Shown: positions 26,801 through 36,800 of the stretch, piece after piece
Numbering within the stretch: the first letter of the stretch is position 1
How the letters are laid out: the number at the start of each line of letters is the position of its first letter
Assembly (NCBI RefSeq): GCF_003885105.1
Contig: NZ_QWZQ01000016.1
Location: 1-63,216, forward strand
Direction of reading: 5' to 3'
From: Lactiplantibacillus garii
GTDB taxonomy: Bacteria; Bacillota; Bacilli; Lactobacillales; Lactobacillaceae
Length of the DNA: 63,216 bases
Notes under the pieces: generated by a model
Told to the model about the DNA's origin: nothing
The model's database searches: none
The model's input: only the letters and a program-made list of their open reading frames with translations
Made by a program: the position numbers and the translations under genes

Positions 26801-27638
26801 TAGCAGTCGGTAACTCAGTCGCCAACGTCGTTAAATCGGCTTGTGCCGTCTGCACTGCCAAAATCGTTTTGGGCGCTAACGCGGCCGTTTCCGCAATCTG
26901 CACCGCTTGTTTCATCTGACCCACTAACGTTTCTAACGTTTGCCGAAGCAGGGGTAACAACCGTTGTTGATAAAAATCAGTCGCCGTTAGTTCGGACCCC
27001 TCAAGATGGTAATTTTTCGGTAAAGCCGTTAACCACGCTTCGGGATCCGGCGTTGACTGTGCAAAGTCAAATAACCGAAAAACGAGTTGCCCCAGTCCGT
27101 CATCACTGCGATCGTTTGAAAAGTTAGCGGTCAAGAGGTCAAACAGCTGGCCGTCCTCCGCGTACAGCTTCTCACGGACCGCATCCCAAACTTGATCTCG
27201 GATCAGCAAGCCCTCGGTGTTATCCGTTAACAATCGGAAGACCGGGTCTAAATCAATTACGTAGTAGTACCGCTGAATCACGCGTAAACAAAAGGCATCC
27301 AGCGTACTGATGTTGGCAACTCCTAATAAATTTAATTGTTGTCGTAAGCGCTGCACTGCAGGATCCGCCGTAGTTTTTGACGCATCCGCCGTCATCAGCT
27401 GTGAGATCCGTTTATTAATCTGCGACTCCAATTTCTGCTTCATGTGTTTGGCAGCCAAATTGGTAAACGTCACGACGAGCAACTGGTCCACGTTGGTCCC
27501 CGCCAAAATTTTACGCATAATACGTTCAATTAAAACGGTCGTTTTTCCGGAACCGGCGGAAGCGGAAACTAACAGGTTGTTTCCCTGCTGACTAATTACT
27601 GCTTGTTGACTCTCGGTGTACTGTGTTTTTGCACTCAT
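23838..27638 (-). CDS. addA: ATP-dependent helicase/nuclease subunit A (AddA/RexA)
   Basis: AddA is the UvrD-like helicase and nuclease subunit of the AddAB enzyme, which resects double-strand DNA ends and loads RecA. The 1266-residue protein opens with the Walker A motif SASAGSGKT (about 31-39). Further on are the DEYQD Walker B (about 410), SVMTIHGSKGLEYPV (motif V region) and a C-terminal RecB-type nuclease with LILFDYKTD near 1205. The ATG at 27638 overlaps the addB stop by one base (TAATG), so the two are translationally coupled. The short T-rich end runs into repeat copy C, which can act as terminator. Confidence 0.97.
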   Translation of the reverse strand: MSAKTQYTESQQAVISQQGNNLLVSASAGSGKTTVLIERIMRKILAGTNVDQLLVVTFTNLAAKHMKQKLESQINKRISQLMTADASKTTADPAVQRLRQQLNLLGVANISTLDAFCLRVIQRYYYVIDLDPVFRLLTDNTEGLLIRDQVWDAVREKLYAEDGQLFDLLTANFSNDRSDDGLGQLVFRLFDFAQSTPDPEAWLTALPKNYHLEGSELTATDFYQQRLLPLLRQTLETLVGQMKQAVQIAETAALAPKTILAVQTAQADLTTLATELPTASWNTVRTAVTGFKVGRMTKTYKTDPEKTARAQAMGNLVDDVKKQMGNLAESYFAADEEQVLDVMTGAEAIVRELVRATQRFKAAFALEKRRRHVLDFSDLEHLTLAILTNDSESGRGALAQLKAQFEEVMVDEYQDINSLQETILQLLSRKDPGNMFMVGDVKQSIYQFRLADPLLFLHKYHDFGANPSHGDRIVLAENFRSVENVDNFTNLIFSQLMDAPVGQIEYDQAAYLKYGPKDYPEDMPQTTSLLLYQTGTDTPDESTQHQAVHSSDEEGAEVAFSIDDPSIGSITMVAQKILALKKMAHPIFDRSTGRYRPFRFSDAALLVPTRNHNLTIIDIFKQYHIPIVVNDAQNYFQTTEIRIMMALLSVIDNPYQDIPLVAVLRSPIVGLDENQLVYLRIQNKTSDYFQAVRDFYQRYPTAADHSDYGDKLYAKVETFMRQLTEFRDLARRNQIVTLIWRIYEQTGFLDYVGGMPAGPQRQANLHALYERAYTYEQGSFKGLFQFVRFIKRMQEKDQDLAAAVAETDTEAVSVMTIHGSKGLEYPVIFLMDMDKRFNQTDTRANALMDREAGIGINYLDPEQRVKYPTLPRLVIQQVVSQKLRAEEMRKLYVAITRAQQQLFLVGTIESIDAATAKWRKGFGSSGRVLSAQVRTSTNNQLDWVGMALMRHPLMKDYWGDEWPTFTLDTDPTKFTLELGDAQSIGQRQTTSTVADESAVSQVEQAVTIDVDQMTRDNLTNLLNFQYGHQVSTVTTAYQSVSEVKRIFEDPDTARMNANPTVSAKRARPTSRFVTGELEMPQFLQTTREPTSAEVGSATHLVLEQLDLTQPVNSITVQTTIDDLVAKRVLTEPLAKLINVDAVVGFYASELGQQILAAPANVHREVPFSLLLPARQLFTELDVHEHARVLIHGIIDGYFETPNGLILFDYKTDHVKQPADLLTRYAGQVELYAAALRSMYQRPVVQQYLYSLPQRTFVDVPQRKTTN

Positions 27639-30600
27639 TAGTTATTTTCCTCCAGTTCCGCCTTTAGCCGGGCTAACACTTCCGCCGGTTTCAAAGGCTC
27701 TAAATCACGATAATTATTCTCCGGGAGCATCGCGTCAAACTGCATAATGGCTAGGTACGGCGAATATTGCAACGCGGTCGTCTTATCATTTAAACGGATT
27801 GGATTTAAATCAATACTCCCGGCAAATATGGCTTCGGCAGCTTTAACAATCAACTGACTATTATGTTGCAATAGCCGTTCCAACTGCGCGTTGGTTACCA
27901 GTGACTGTCCAATCCCACCACTGTACGAACCGTCCTTTTTACGGCGGAACGGATAAACTTTGGAGGTACCGGTCGTATCTTGCAGCTCGCTATCCAAATG
28001 GTCCAACAGTTGGGGGTCATCAACCAGGATGCCCCGATATTTATTTTCCTTAAGCAGGGCGTCTTCAAATCCCGACTTCAGGTCCTTTGGCTTTAAAATG
28101 GGATTTTGAATATGCATATACAGCGCCCCTGCCAGTTGAATGGCCGTACTACGGTCACCAACGATGGTCTGCTCGTTATGCAACACTGCGTCCAAATAGG
28201 TCAACATCTGCATCGCTAACCCGTAGTAAGCTTCTCCAAAGTTAAATTTATGTTGGGATGATTTATAATCAACGATTCCTAAGTAGCGTTGATCAGCAAC
28301 CTGAATTTCGTCTAACCGGTCAATCTTGCCCCGTACGTGTACGCTATGCGTTGCGTCCACTTGAAAATCAAGGGCCTTTAAGCCGTGTTCCTTACCCACG
28401 TTTCCAAACAGTAATTCCGTTTGAATCGGCTGCGCTGCGGACCGCTTGCCCTGATTCCGGATGGCAAATGCAATCTGTCGGACGGTACTGATCAGTTGCC
28501 GTTGAATATAGGCCATGCGGTTGGAACTCGTCAAAATGGTGAACTGGGGTTGATCCAAGACCCGTTTAGTGACGGTCTCCAAGTACTGACTCAACTCACG
28601 GTCCGCAACACTTGCCAACGGCACCTGGTCCGCCCGGATGGCTTTAATTAACCCATCCAAAACGGCGTGGAAAAATTCTCCGGTACTAGCCGCGGACAAC
28701 TCAAACACGTCCCGTTCACGTAACTTTAAGCCGTACTTCAGGAAGTAAGCGTAACGGTTCCGGTAAAACTCTTCCAATTTTGAAATTGATGTATAAATTT
28801 GATTACCATATAAGGCCGATACACTTGCCTTGCTCAAATCACTGGGCTGATTACGATAACTCAAACCAGCCAGTAATTGCTGTGATAACGCACCAAATTG
28901 GGGATCCTGAGTCAGTTGCCGTCGTAACCACACCCACACGGGCGCCGGTTGAATTGGCGTCAGGCCGCTGTGTTGACGATCGGCATTGGTAGTCAACACG
29001 TCCCGGTAAACTTGAATGACGTGACTGATTGTTCGCCGCTTAGTTGCCACAAAGGGCCGCACACTGGCACTCTCCGGGTCGGGAATCGTCAAATAAGTAT
29101 GATTTTTCAGTCGAAAATGTTTTTGAATTCGTACCACGTAGTTAGACCAATTCAAGTCAGTTTCCTGATCATCCTTCAACGGCGCACTCAGAAATAACTG
29201 TTCCCGTGCGCTTAAAAAAGCGGTGTAGTTTAAGAAGCTTTCATCCCCCAGTTGAACGACGGCCGAGTCACTCAAAAAGCGGTCGTCACCAAGTTGCTTG
29301 ATAGCCGGCTGCAAAGTCGCTTTATCCACGTCGCTGAGTAAGTTATTCGTCACGATGCGATCGGGCATCACTAGGTCAGTCGCCCCAATCATAAAGACTA
29401 CCCGGCGATCCTGGCTTTGAACCATCCCGCTTTCAGAAACTAGTACTTGGTCTAACGTTGACGGAATCTGTGAATAGCTGGCCCCTTCAAAACCGGCCTG
29501 TAGTAGTGCCAGGAAATCGGTACTATCAAACGGCTCATCGCCTAAAATGGCGACGTATTCATCAAGCATCTGACAAAAAGTCTGCCAAGTCTGTTCCGGC
29601 TCAGCCGCGGCCGCCACGTCCTGTTGGTCTAACGCTTGATCTCGCCAGACCAGCAGTTGCGTCGTCACGCCACACTGATCCAAGAAATTAACTAACACGG
29701 TCGCCGCGCTCCGCCCATCTACTGCCGCCTTCAGCGCCTTAAAGAATGGCGGAAAAGTAGTCGCAACGAAGTGGTGAATTAAATTGATTTGTTTTGAAAT
29801 AGCGGCATTTTTATCCGTTTCCACCCCAGCGTCACCCTCGGTCAACGCAAAGTATTGCCAGTCCGCTTCCTGCGTCCACCGGTTACCGCTATAGCCGCTT
29901 TTCAGAATAAAGTTTTCAGTAAGGTCCACCGCTTGCCGGTATGCCTGGTGGTCCATCGGCTGCCCGTCAACCGTTGGTATAATCAATTCCGTTTTTAAAA
30001 TCCGCATCACGTCACGGTACTGATAGTTTGACGCGTCCAATTCAAACAGGGCGGTAATCAGTTCGACGAGGGGGTGATCCGCCATTGACCGTTGGAGATC
30101 AACAAAATACGGAATCTCCAACTGATGCAGCGTTGGTGCCAGCATGGTTTGGTAGCTATTCAAGTGACGCGTCATGATCAAAAAATCCCGGTAATGGTAA
30201 TCATCTTCCGGATTTTCATGTTTTTGAGCTACCATGGCCCGAATCATGCGACCAACTTGGGCTAACTCATTTTGGCGACTATCAGCACGGAAAACGTGCA
30301 CGTGTTGATTGGCTGGCTCAGAACCACTGCCCGCCCGTGGCCGTCCCCGCCAATAATCGTCTAAGGCCGCTAAACCGACGCTGACCCGCGGAGTGGTCGC
30401 GTGAAGGTCGTTTAATACGGGAATCTTGCGTGCCCGAGCGTATTGGTATAAGCGGTAGTATAGCCGTTGTGACTGGTAAAATAAGGTCCCGTTTTCCGGG
30501 ACGTGGTCGGTCACCTTCTTATCCAAAATCAAGCTAATCGTCACGTCGGCTCCGCGCTCTAACAAAGTCGTCACGATTCCCTGTTCCTGTGAAGACAGCT

Positions 30601-31231
30601 GAGTAAACTGTTCTAAGTAAACGTGGGTACCATGGAGGTCCTGGTGCCGCAGATAGCCGTTTAATTGTGCTAAAACGTCGGCGGGTTTTAAGTACTTTCC
30701 CGCCGTCGCAGTCGTAAAATCAGCGTAAACAATCGCCAGATCGTGCAGCTTGGCCTGCAAATCACCCGTAGTGGCGTTTTCTGCGAGTTGGCGTACGTCT
30801 TCAGGTTGAAGGTTGGCAACTTGTAATTCGTTAATTTCCTTGGCCAATTGGGTCACAAAACCTGGTTGTGAAATTTCGCCACCAAATAACCGTAAGTCGT
30901 CGGCGTGCTGCCGTAAAATACGGTACAACAACATGTCGATTCCAGCGGCTGATAACCGGGGAACCTGGTAAGCCGCTTCATTTTTCATTAAGTACCAGGC
31001 TAAGCGGGTAAACGAAAAAATTTGCACCCGGCTTTGGGCGTACAGGTCAGGTTGATCAAAGGCCCGTGATAACCGGGTCAAAACGTCAACTTCGGTATCA
31101 AACTTAACGTGATTAGGCACCAAGTAAAACAGTTGATCTTGGGGATACGCCGCTAACGTTTTAACCAGTTGGCGCACCATCAACTCCCGGTGGTCGGTCT
31201 TGGCCGAACCTAGTACAAATTGTAAACTCAC
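27638..31231 (-). CDS. addB: ATP-dependent nuclease subunit B (AddB/RexB), without iron-sulfur cysteines
   Basis: AddB partners AddA; it recognises the Chi-like signal and cuts the complementary strand. The 1197-residue length fits. The N-terminal LGSAKTDHR replaces a full Walker A motif. The C-terminal nuclease shows LGIVDYKSSQHKF. In Bacillus AddB four cysteines (801, 1121, 1124, 1130) hold a 4Fe-4S cluster. Here the matching positions read N825, L1154, S1157 and M1163, with identical 3- and 6-residue spacing, so the cluster is lost. GTG 31231 has GAGGAGG upstream. A LexA-type box lies just before the start. Confidence 0.95.
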   Translation of the reverse strand: MSLQFVLGSAKTDHRELMVRQLVKTLAAYPQDQLFYLVPNHVKFDTEVDVLTRLSRAFDQPDLYAQSRVQIFSFTRLAWYLMKNEAAYQVPRLSAAGIDMLLYRILRQHADDLRLFGGEISQPGFVTQLAKEINELQVANLQPEDVRQLAENATTGDLQAKLHDLAIVYADFTTATAGKYLKPADVLAQLNGYLRHQDLHGTHVYLEQFTQLSSQEQGIVTTLLERGADVTISLILDKKVTDHVPENGTLFYQSQRLYYRLYQYARARKIPVLNDLHATTPRVSVGLAALDDYWRGRPRAGSGSEPANQHVHVFRADSRQNELAQVGRMIRAMVAQKHENPEDDYHYRDFLIMTRHLNSYQTMLAPTLHQLEIPYFVDLQRSMADHPLVELITALFELDASNYQYRDVMRILKTELIIPTVDGQPMDHQAYRQAVDLTENFILKSGYSGNRWTQEADWQYFALTEGDAGVETDKNAAISKQINLIHHFVATTFPPFFKALKAAVDGRSAATVLVNFLDQCGVTTQLLVWRDQALDQQDVAAAAEPEQTWQTFCQMLDEYVAILGDEPFDSTDFLALLQAGFEGASYSQIPSTLDQVLVSESGMVQSQDRRVVFMIGATDLVMPDRIVTNNLLSDVDKATLQPAIKQLGDDRFLSDSAVVQLGDESFLNYTAFLSAREQLFLSAPLKDDQETDLNWSNYVVRIQKHFRLKNHTYLTIPDPESASVRPFVATKRRTISHVIQVYRDVLTTNADRQHSGLTPIQPAPVWVWLRRQLTQDPQFGALSQQLLAGLSYRNQPSDLSKASVSALYGNQIYTSISKLEEFYRNRYAYFLKYGLKLRERDVFELSAASTGEFFHAVLDGLIKAIRADQVPLASVADRELSQYLETVTKRVLDQPQFTILTSSNRMAYIQRQLISTVRQIAFAIRNQGKRSAAQPIQTELLFGNVGKEHGLKALDFQVDATHSVHVRGKIDRLDEIQVADQRYLGIVDYKSSQHKFNFGEAYYGLAMQMLTYLDAVLHNEQTIVGDRSTAIQLAGALYMHIQNPILKPKDLKSGFEDALLKENKYRGILVDDPQLLDHLDSELQDTTGTSKVYPFRRKKDGSYSGGIGQSLVTNAQLERLLQHNSQLIVKAAEAIFAGSIDLNPIRLNDKTTALQYSPYLAIMQFDAMLPENNYRDLEPLKPAEVLARLKAELEENN

Positions 31232-31253
31232 CGCAAATTCCTCCTCAAAATCT

Positions 31254-31265
31254 GAACAGACGTTC
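31254..31265. promoter_or_regulatory. LexA/DinR-type SOS box upstream of addB
   Basis: GAACAGACGTTC fits the Gram-positive SOS core GAAC-RNRY-GTTY exactly. It lies about 22 bases upstream of the addB GTG and just downstream of a TAAACT -10-like hexamer, where a bound repressor would block transcription. Confidence 0.6.
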
Positions 31266-31529
31266 TCATTAGTTTAGTCTCATTATCGCATAGTTTGCGA
31301 GACAAAAAAACACTTCCGACGGATCTTGCTAGTTTCTTTTACAGCCCATAACCTGGGCCTAAACCTATCAAACCAGCCCACGTCATCAAATTCCATTTTC
31401 TAACTAGCTACACACCGCTGCCAATAAACCAAACACAACTTTAAAGGGAACCAACGCCCCAAACAATTGAGTCATTGATTCCCTTAATTTTTTAAAAATC
31501 AGCGTCTCACAACGAACGTTCAACTGATT
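31266..31529. other. Intergenic region between pyrE and addB
   Basis: No coding frame is credible here. The right part of the addB promoter region includes TAAACT on the minus strand near 31272. At about 31446-31489 GGGAA-type arms (AAAGGGAA and TTCCCTT) form a nine-base stem that may terminate the pyr operon, though its T-run on the minus strand is weak. Confidence 0.45.
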
Positions 31530-32168
31530 CTATTGTTTTGGATCCCAGTGTTGCGGATCCTTACGCCACGTGTGCAGTGACGCTAACTCAGCGTCGTTAA
31601 TGTCCCCCTTCTCACGGGCAACTTTAATCAGGGTCGTGTAGTTTGACAAACTGAATAGCGGTAACTTAGCCGCCTCAAAGTTAGTCGTCGCCGCGCCCAA
31701 ACCGTAGCTGAAAATCGACCCAACTGCCAGGATATCGCCGCCTTCAGCCTGAACCGCTTTAGCCGCCTGCAAAACGCTTCCACCAGTTGAAATTAAGTCA
31801 TCTAACATCACAACTTTTTCGCCAGCTTTTAACACCCCTTCGATTTGCCGACCAGCACCGTGATCCTTAGGCTTTGAACGCACGTAAATCAATGGTAAGT
31901 CGAGTAATTGAGCTACCCAAGCTGCGTGCGGAATGCCCGCCGTAGCGACCCCGGCAATCACCTGAGTATCGGGATAGTCCCGTTTAATGATGGCCGCAAT
32001 GCCAGCCGCAATGTGCTGGCGGACCTGCGGGTAAGAGATCGTCAACCGGTTATCCGTGTAAATTGGGCTATGAATTCCACTGGCCCACGTAAACGGGGCG
32101 TTAGGACGTAAGGTAACGGCCTGAATTGATAACAGGTCACGCGCAATGGTTGCTGCAATTTCAGTCAT
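31530..32168 (-). CDS. pyrE: Orotate phosphoribosyltransferase
   Basis: The enzyme joins orotate and PRPP to give orotidine 5-phosphate. The PRPP-binding loop VVMLDDLISTGGS (about 117-129) is clear, and the 212-residue length is typical. I start at ATG 32168, which overlaps the pyrF stop as TAATG and has GGAG nine bases upstream; the earlier ATG at 32183 lies inside pyrF. It is the last gene of the pyrimidine operon. Confidence 0.96.
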   Translation of the reverse strand: MTEIAATIARDLLSIQAVTLRPNAPFTWASGIHSPIYTDNRLTISYPQVRQHIAAGIAAIIKRDYPDTQVIAGVATAGIPHAAWVAQLLDLPLIYVRSKPKDHGAGRQIEGVLKAGEKVVMLDDLISTGGSVLQAAKAVQAEGGDILAVGSIFSYGLGAATTNFEAAKLPLFSLSNYTTLIKVAREKGDINDAELASLHTWRKDPQHWDPKQ

Positions 32169-32884
32169 TATTGGCCACTCCATTCTTGAACTATTTGTTG
32201 ATAAGCGTTAACCGGGGCGCTGGCCCGGGTGATTGGTCGTCCAACCACTAAACCGTTACTGCCCGCTTTAGCGGCCGCGACGGGGGTCATCACCCGTTGT
32301 TGATCATCCGCTTGGGCACTCGCCGGTCGAATACCGGGCGTGATTCCCAGAAAATCGGAACCCACGGCGCTGTGAATGGCCGCAACTTCTTGAGCAGAAC
32401 AAATCACCCCGTCACAGCCGCTGCGTTTGGCAAGGTCGGCGTAGTGGACGACACTTTGTTGTACCGTACCAGCAATCTGCTGATCTTCGTTTAAAATTGT
32501 TTGGTTCGTCGACGTCAGCTGAGTGATTGCTAGTAGCTTGGGAGCCGGTAAGCCTTGACTCGCCGCACCCGCTACTAAACCACGCTTCGCCGCGGCCAAC
32601 ATCACGTGACCACCCGCCGCGTGTACCGTCGTGTAGGTGACCCCTAATTGCCCGATCACCCGCATGCCCGCTTCCACGGTATTCGGGATATCGTGGAGCT
32701 TTAAATCGAGAAAAACCGCGTGGCCCCGGTCCTGAACGGCCTTAACGATGGCCGGTCCCGCCGCGTAAAATAACTCCATGCCAATTTTCACGGTGACGTG
32801 CAGGGCCGCCGGAAACTGGTCCAAAAAGGTTAACGCTTGCTCAGCCGTGGGAAAGTCTAACGCAATGATTACTGGTCGCTTCAT
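32168..32884 (-). CDS. pyrF: Orotidine 5-phosphate decarboxylase
   Basis: The enzyme decarboxylates OMP to UMP, the final step of the pathway. The catalytic DxKxxDI block is DLKLHDI with D60, K62 and D65. The TIM-barrel protein has 238 residues. It overlaps pyrD by four bases and pyrE by one, as expected for a tightly coupled operon. Confidence 0.97.
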   Translation of the reverse strand: MKRPVIIALDFPTAEQALTFLDQFPAALHVTVKIGMELFYAAGPAIVKAVQDRGHAVFLDLKLHDIPNTVEAGMRVIGQLGVTYTTVHAAGGHVMLAAAKRGLVAGAASQGLPAPKLLAITQLTSTNQTILNEDQQIAGTVQQSVVHYADLAKRSGCDGVICSAQEVAAIHSAVGSDFLGITPGIRPASAQADDQQRVMTPVAAAKAGSNGLVVGRPITRASAPVNAYQQIVQEWSGQ

Positions 32885-33798
32885 CCCTGCACCTCCGTAA
32901 TCAAGTCTTGTAAACTACTGATTCCGTACTTATCCATCGCTGCCGGTAAGCCGGCGATGATATCGGTACAAGCGGTCGGGTGCCCGTACGTCGCGGCCCC
33001 AACTTGTACCGCGTTGGCACCGGCTAAATAAAATTCCAGGACGTCCGCGGGACTGAAGACTCCCCCGACCCCAATGATCGGTAACTTTGTTTGCTGACGA
33101 ACTTGGTGAATCATCCGCACCGCTAACGGGTGAATGGCTTTGCCGGACAAGCCCCCGGTGCCGTGTGCCAAAATTGGCTTACGGGTCGCCAGGTCAATGC
33201 CCATCCCGGTCAGCGTATTGATCATTGTCAACCCACTGGCACCACCGGCTTCGGCCGCTTGCGCAATTGGCACAATGTCGGTCACGTTCGGCGTCAATTT
33301 CATAAAGACCGGTTTATCAACCGCGTCCACGATTTTTCGGGTCAATTGTTCCACCGTTACCGGGTCGGTTCCAAACGCCAAACCGCCGTGATCCACGTTT
33401 GGACACGAAATGTTAATTTCTAACAGTTTCACGTTTGGTGCGGTTGCCATCTGTTGCGCCACCGTCACGTACTCGTCAAAACTAGCGCCGGCCACGCTGC
33501 CGATAATTGGCAGTTCCGGGTAGTTGGTTGCCAACCACGGTAACTTCTCAGCTAAAACGGCCTTGATTCCCGGATTTTTTAAACCGATTGCGTTCAACCA
33601 ACCGGCCGTAGTTGGTGCGGTGGTTGGCCGGGGATTACCCACCTTGGGTTCGGCGGTCGTCGATTTGATCACCAGGCCGCCGAGGGCCCCTAGATCCAAC
33701 TGCTTTGCCATGCTCTGCCCGTACGCCGCCGTACCACTTGCCGGCATGACCGGATTTTTTAGTGTGACCCCCGCTAAATCTACTGTTAACCGTCCCAT
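32881..33798 (-). CDS. pyrD: Dihydroorotate dehydrogenase, class 1B-like, without PyrK partner
   Basis: This FMN enzyme oxidises dihydroorotate to orotate. The catalytic base is a cysteine, C132 in NISCPNVDHGG, and WLNAIGLKNPG near 67-77 is typical of the NAD-linked class 1B catalytic subunit (305 residues). In Bacillus and lactococci that class works with PyrK, an iron-sulfur/FAD protein encoded next to it. Here carB is followed directly by pyrD, with only 12 bases between them, so no pyrK is present. The electron acceptor is therefore uncertain. This order is known from other lactobacilli. Confidence 0.94.
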   Translation of the reverse strand: MGRLTVDLAGVTLKNPVMPASGTAAYGQSMAKQLDLGALGGLVIKSTTAEPKVGNPRPTTAPTTAGWLNAIGLKNPGIKAVLAEKLPWLATNYPELPIIGSVAGASFDEYVTVAQQMATAPNVKLLEINISCPNVDHGGLAFGTDPVTVEQLTRKIVDAVDKPVFMKLTPNVTDIVPIAQAAEAGGASGLTMINTLTGMGIDLATRKPILAHGTGGLSGKAIHPLAVRMIHQVRQQTKLPIIGVGGVFSPADVLEFYLAGANAVQVGAATYGHPTACTDIIAGLPAAMDKYGISSLQDLITEVQG

Positions 33799-33810
33799 GT
33801 GTAATTCCTC

Positions 33811-36800
33811 CTATAACGCCTGTGTGACGAATGATTGTGATTCCCGAACTTGTAAAATGGCCGCGACCGTATCCAGCGCGGTAAACAACGGAATACCGTG
33901 GGCAATCGACGTGTTCCGGATCAGCGCTCCGTCATCGGCCGCTTGTTCTTCGTCGGAAACGGTATTGATTACGACCTGAATTTGTCCCGCTTCCATCTGG
34001 TGCAGGAGGTCGTCTTCACCGTTGGTAATTTTCTTAACGACAGTAACCGGTAAGTCGTGATCAGTCAAGTAACTGGCCGTCCCCCGCGTTGCTAAGAGCT
34101 GGTACCCCAGCGCGTGGAACCGTTGCGCTAGTTTGAAGGCTTCCGGTTTGTCATCGTCCTTGACCGTAATGAGCACGTTTCCGTGACTCGGCACGTGTAA
34201 CTTAGCCGCTTCAAACGCTTTATACAACGCCTTAGCCATCGTTTTATCGGAGCCCATGACTTCACCCGTTGACTTCATTTCGGGTCCCAGCAAACTATCA
34301 ACCTGGTTCAGCTTCGAGAAGGAAAATACCGGTGCCTTCACGTGAACGAGGGCGCCTGGTTTTACTAAGCCGGTTTCAAAGCCCTGCGCTTGTAAAGACT
34401 GCCCCAAGATCACCCGGGTCGCCACTTGGGCCATCGAGATGTCGGTCACCTTACTTAAGAACGGCACCGTTCGACTAGCCCGCGGGTTAACTTCAATCAC
34501 GTAGACTTGTTCATCGTGAATGACGAACTGAATGTTCATCATCCCCACGCAGTTCAGCGCGATTGCAAGTTGCTCCGTGTACTTAACAATTTGAGCTTGA
34601 ACCGCAGCCGATAACGACTGTGGCGGGTAAACTGCCATCGAATCCCCGGAGTGGACCCCGGCCCGTTCAATGTGTTCCATGATCCCCGGAATCAGGACGG
34701 TCTCACCATCACAGATGGCGTCCACTTCACACTCCTTACCAACCAAGTAACGGTCGATCAGGACCGGGTGATCGTGGGAAACTTTAACGGCGTTATGCAT
34801 GTAGTAGTCTAAGTCGGCCCGTTTCTTAACGATTTCCATCGCCCGGCCGCCTAAAACGTAACTCGGCCGAACCAGTACCGGATAGCCCAGTTTGTCAGCA
34901 ATCGTTAACGCGGTTTCCTCGTCACTAGCCGTATCACCGGCCGGTTGTGGAATTTGTAGGGCTTTGATGACCTTATCAAATTCGTCCCGGTCCTCGGCAC
35001 GGTTCACGTCGGTAACGCTAGTTCCTAAAATTTTAACGCCGTGGTCGGCCAGCGGTTTAGCTAAGTTAATCGCCGTTTGCCCACCAAACTGAACGATGAC
35101 CCCGAGTGGTTTTTCAAGTTCGATCACGTTTAGCACGTCTTCAATCGTCAGCGGTTCAAAGTATAATTTATCGGAAACCGAGAAGTCGGTCGAAACCGTT
35201 TCGGGGTTACTGTTCATGATAATGGCTTCGTAACCAGCCTTTTGAATCGCCTTGACGGAGTGCACGGTCGCGTAGTCAAATTCAACCCCTTGCCCGATAC
35301 GAATCGGCCCCGAACCTAAAACGAGCACGGACGGTTTCTGATCAACGTGACTTTCATTTTCAAACTCGTAAGTCCCGTAATAATACGGCGTCGTCGATTC
35401 AAATTCACCGGCACAGGTATCCACCATTTTATAAACCAGCTTCAACTGGTGACTCTCTCGGAACTGCCGAACGTCGTCAATTTGTTCGTGCCAAAGATCG
35501 GCGACGGTCTGATCCGCAAAGCCGTTACGTTTAGCGGTCGTTAGCACGTCGAGGTCATCAACGTGCTGCTTCAACGCCCGCTCAATTTCAATAATGTGCA
35601 GCAATTTGTCCAGGAAGAACACGTTAATCTTAGTGAGTTCCGCGAGATCTTCAATCGTGTAGCCACGGCGAATGGCTTCCGCCAAGTAAAACAGGCGGTC
35701 ATCCTGGGCGTGGATCAACTTATCACTTAAAACGTCGTCATCGACGCCTTTAAGCGCTGGCTCTTCGATGTGGTGCACCCCAATTTCCAACGACCGGACC
35801 GCTTTAAGCGTGGCTTCTTCAATGTTACGACCAATCGCCATCACTTCACCGGTCGCCTTCATTTGAGTACCGAGCCGGCGGTCCGCCTTGGTAAACTTGT
35901 CAAACGGCCAACGGGGAATCTTGCAAACCACGTAATCCAACGCCGGTTCAAACTCCGCGTAAGTCGTCCCGGTCACCGGGTTCTTAATTTCATCTAAGTG
36001 CAAGCCCACCGCAATTTTGGCGGCCATCTTAGCAATCGGATAACCGGTCGCCTTGGAAGCCAAGGCGGAAGAACGGCTGACCCGCGGGTTAACTTCAATA
36101 ATGTAGTATTTGAAGCTATTCGGGTCGAGGGCCAACTGCACGTTGCAGCCCCCTTCGATTTTCAACGCCCGGATAATTTTTAAGGAGGCGTCCCGTAACA
36201 TTTGCACTTCCCGGTCCGCTAAGGTCTGAACCGGCGCGTACACGATCGAGTCCCCGGTATGGATACCGACCGGGTCAAAGTTTTCCATGTTGCAGACGAC
36301 CATCGCGTTATCGGCGGCGTCGCGCATCACTTCAAATTCAATTTCCTTGTAACCGGCAATACTTTGTTCAATCAAAACTTGGGTGACCGGTGACAGTGCC
36401 AACCCGTTTTCGGCGATATCGTGAAGTTCTTTGGCATTTTCGGCAATCCCACCACCAGTGCCCCCCATCGTGAAAGCGGGACGAACGATGACTGGGTAGC
36501 CAGATTTATCAGCAAACGCTAAGGCTTCTTCAACCGTGTGCGCAATGCCGGAAGCCGGCACCGGTTCACCTAGTTTTTCCATTAATTCCTTGAACTGTTC
36601 GCGATCTTCGGCTTGGTCGATTGCACTTAACTTGGTTCCCAGTAGTTCAATGTGCAGTTCCTTCAAGATCCCGGACTTGGAAAGTTCCATCGCCATGTTT
36701 AACCCTTGCTGGCCCCCTAGCGTTGGTAAAATGGCGTCGGGGCGTTCCTTCCGTAGAATCTGAGAAACAAATTCTAAGGTGATGGGTTCCAGGTAAACTT

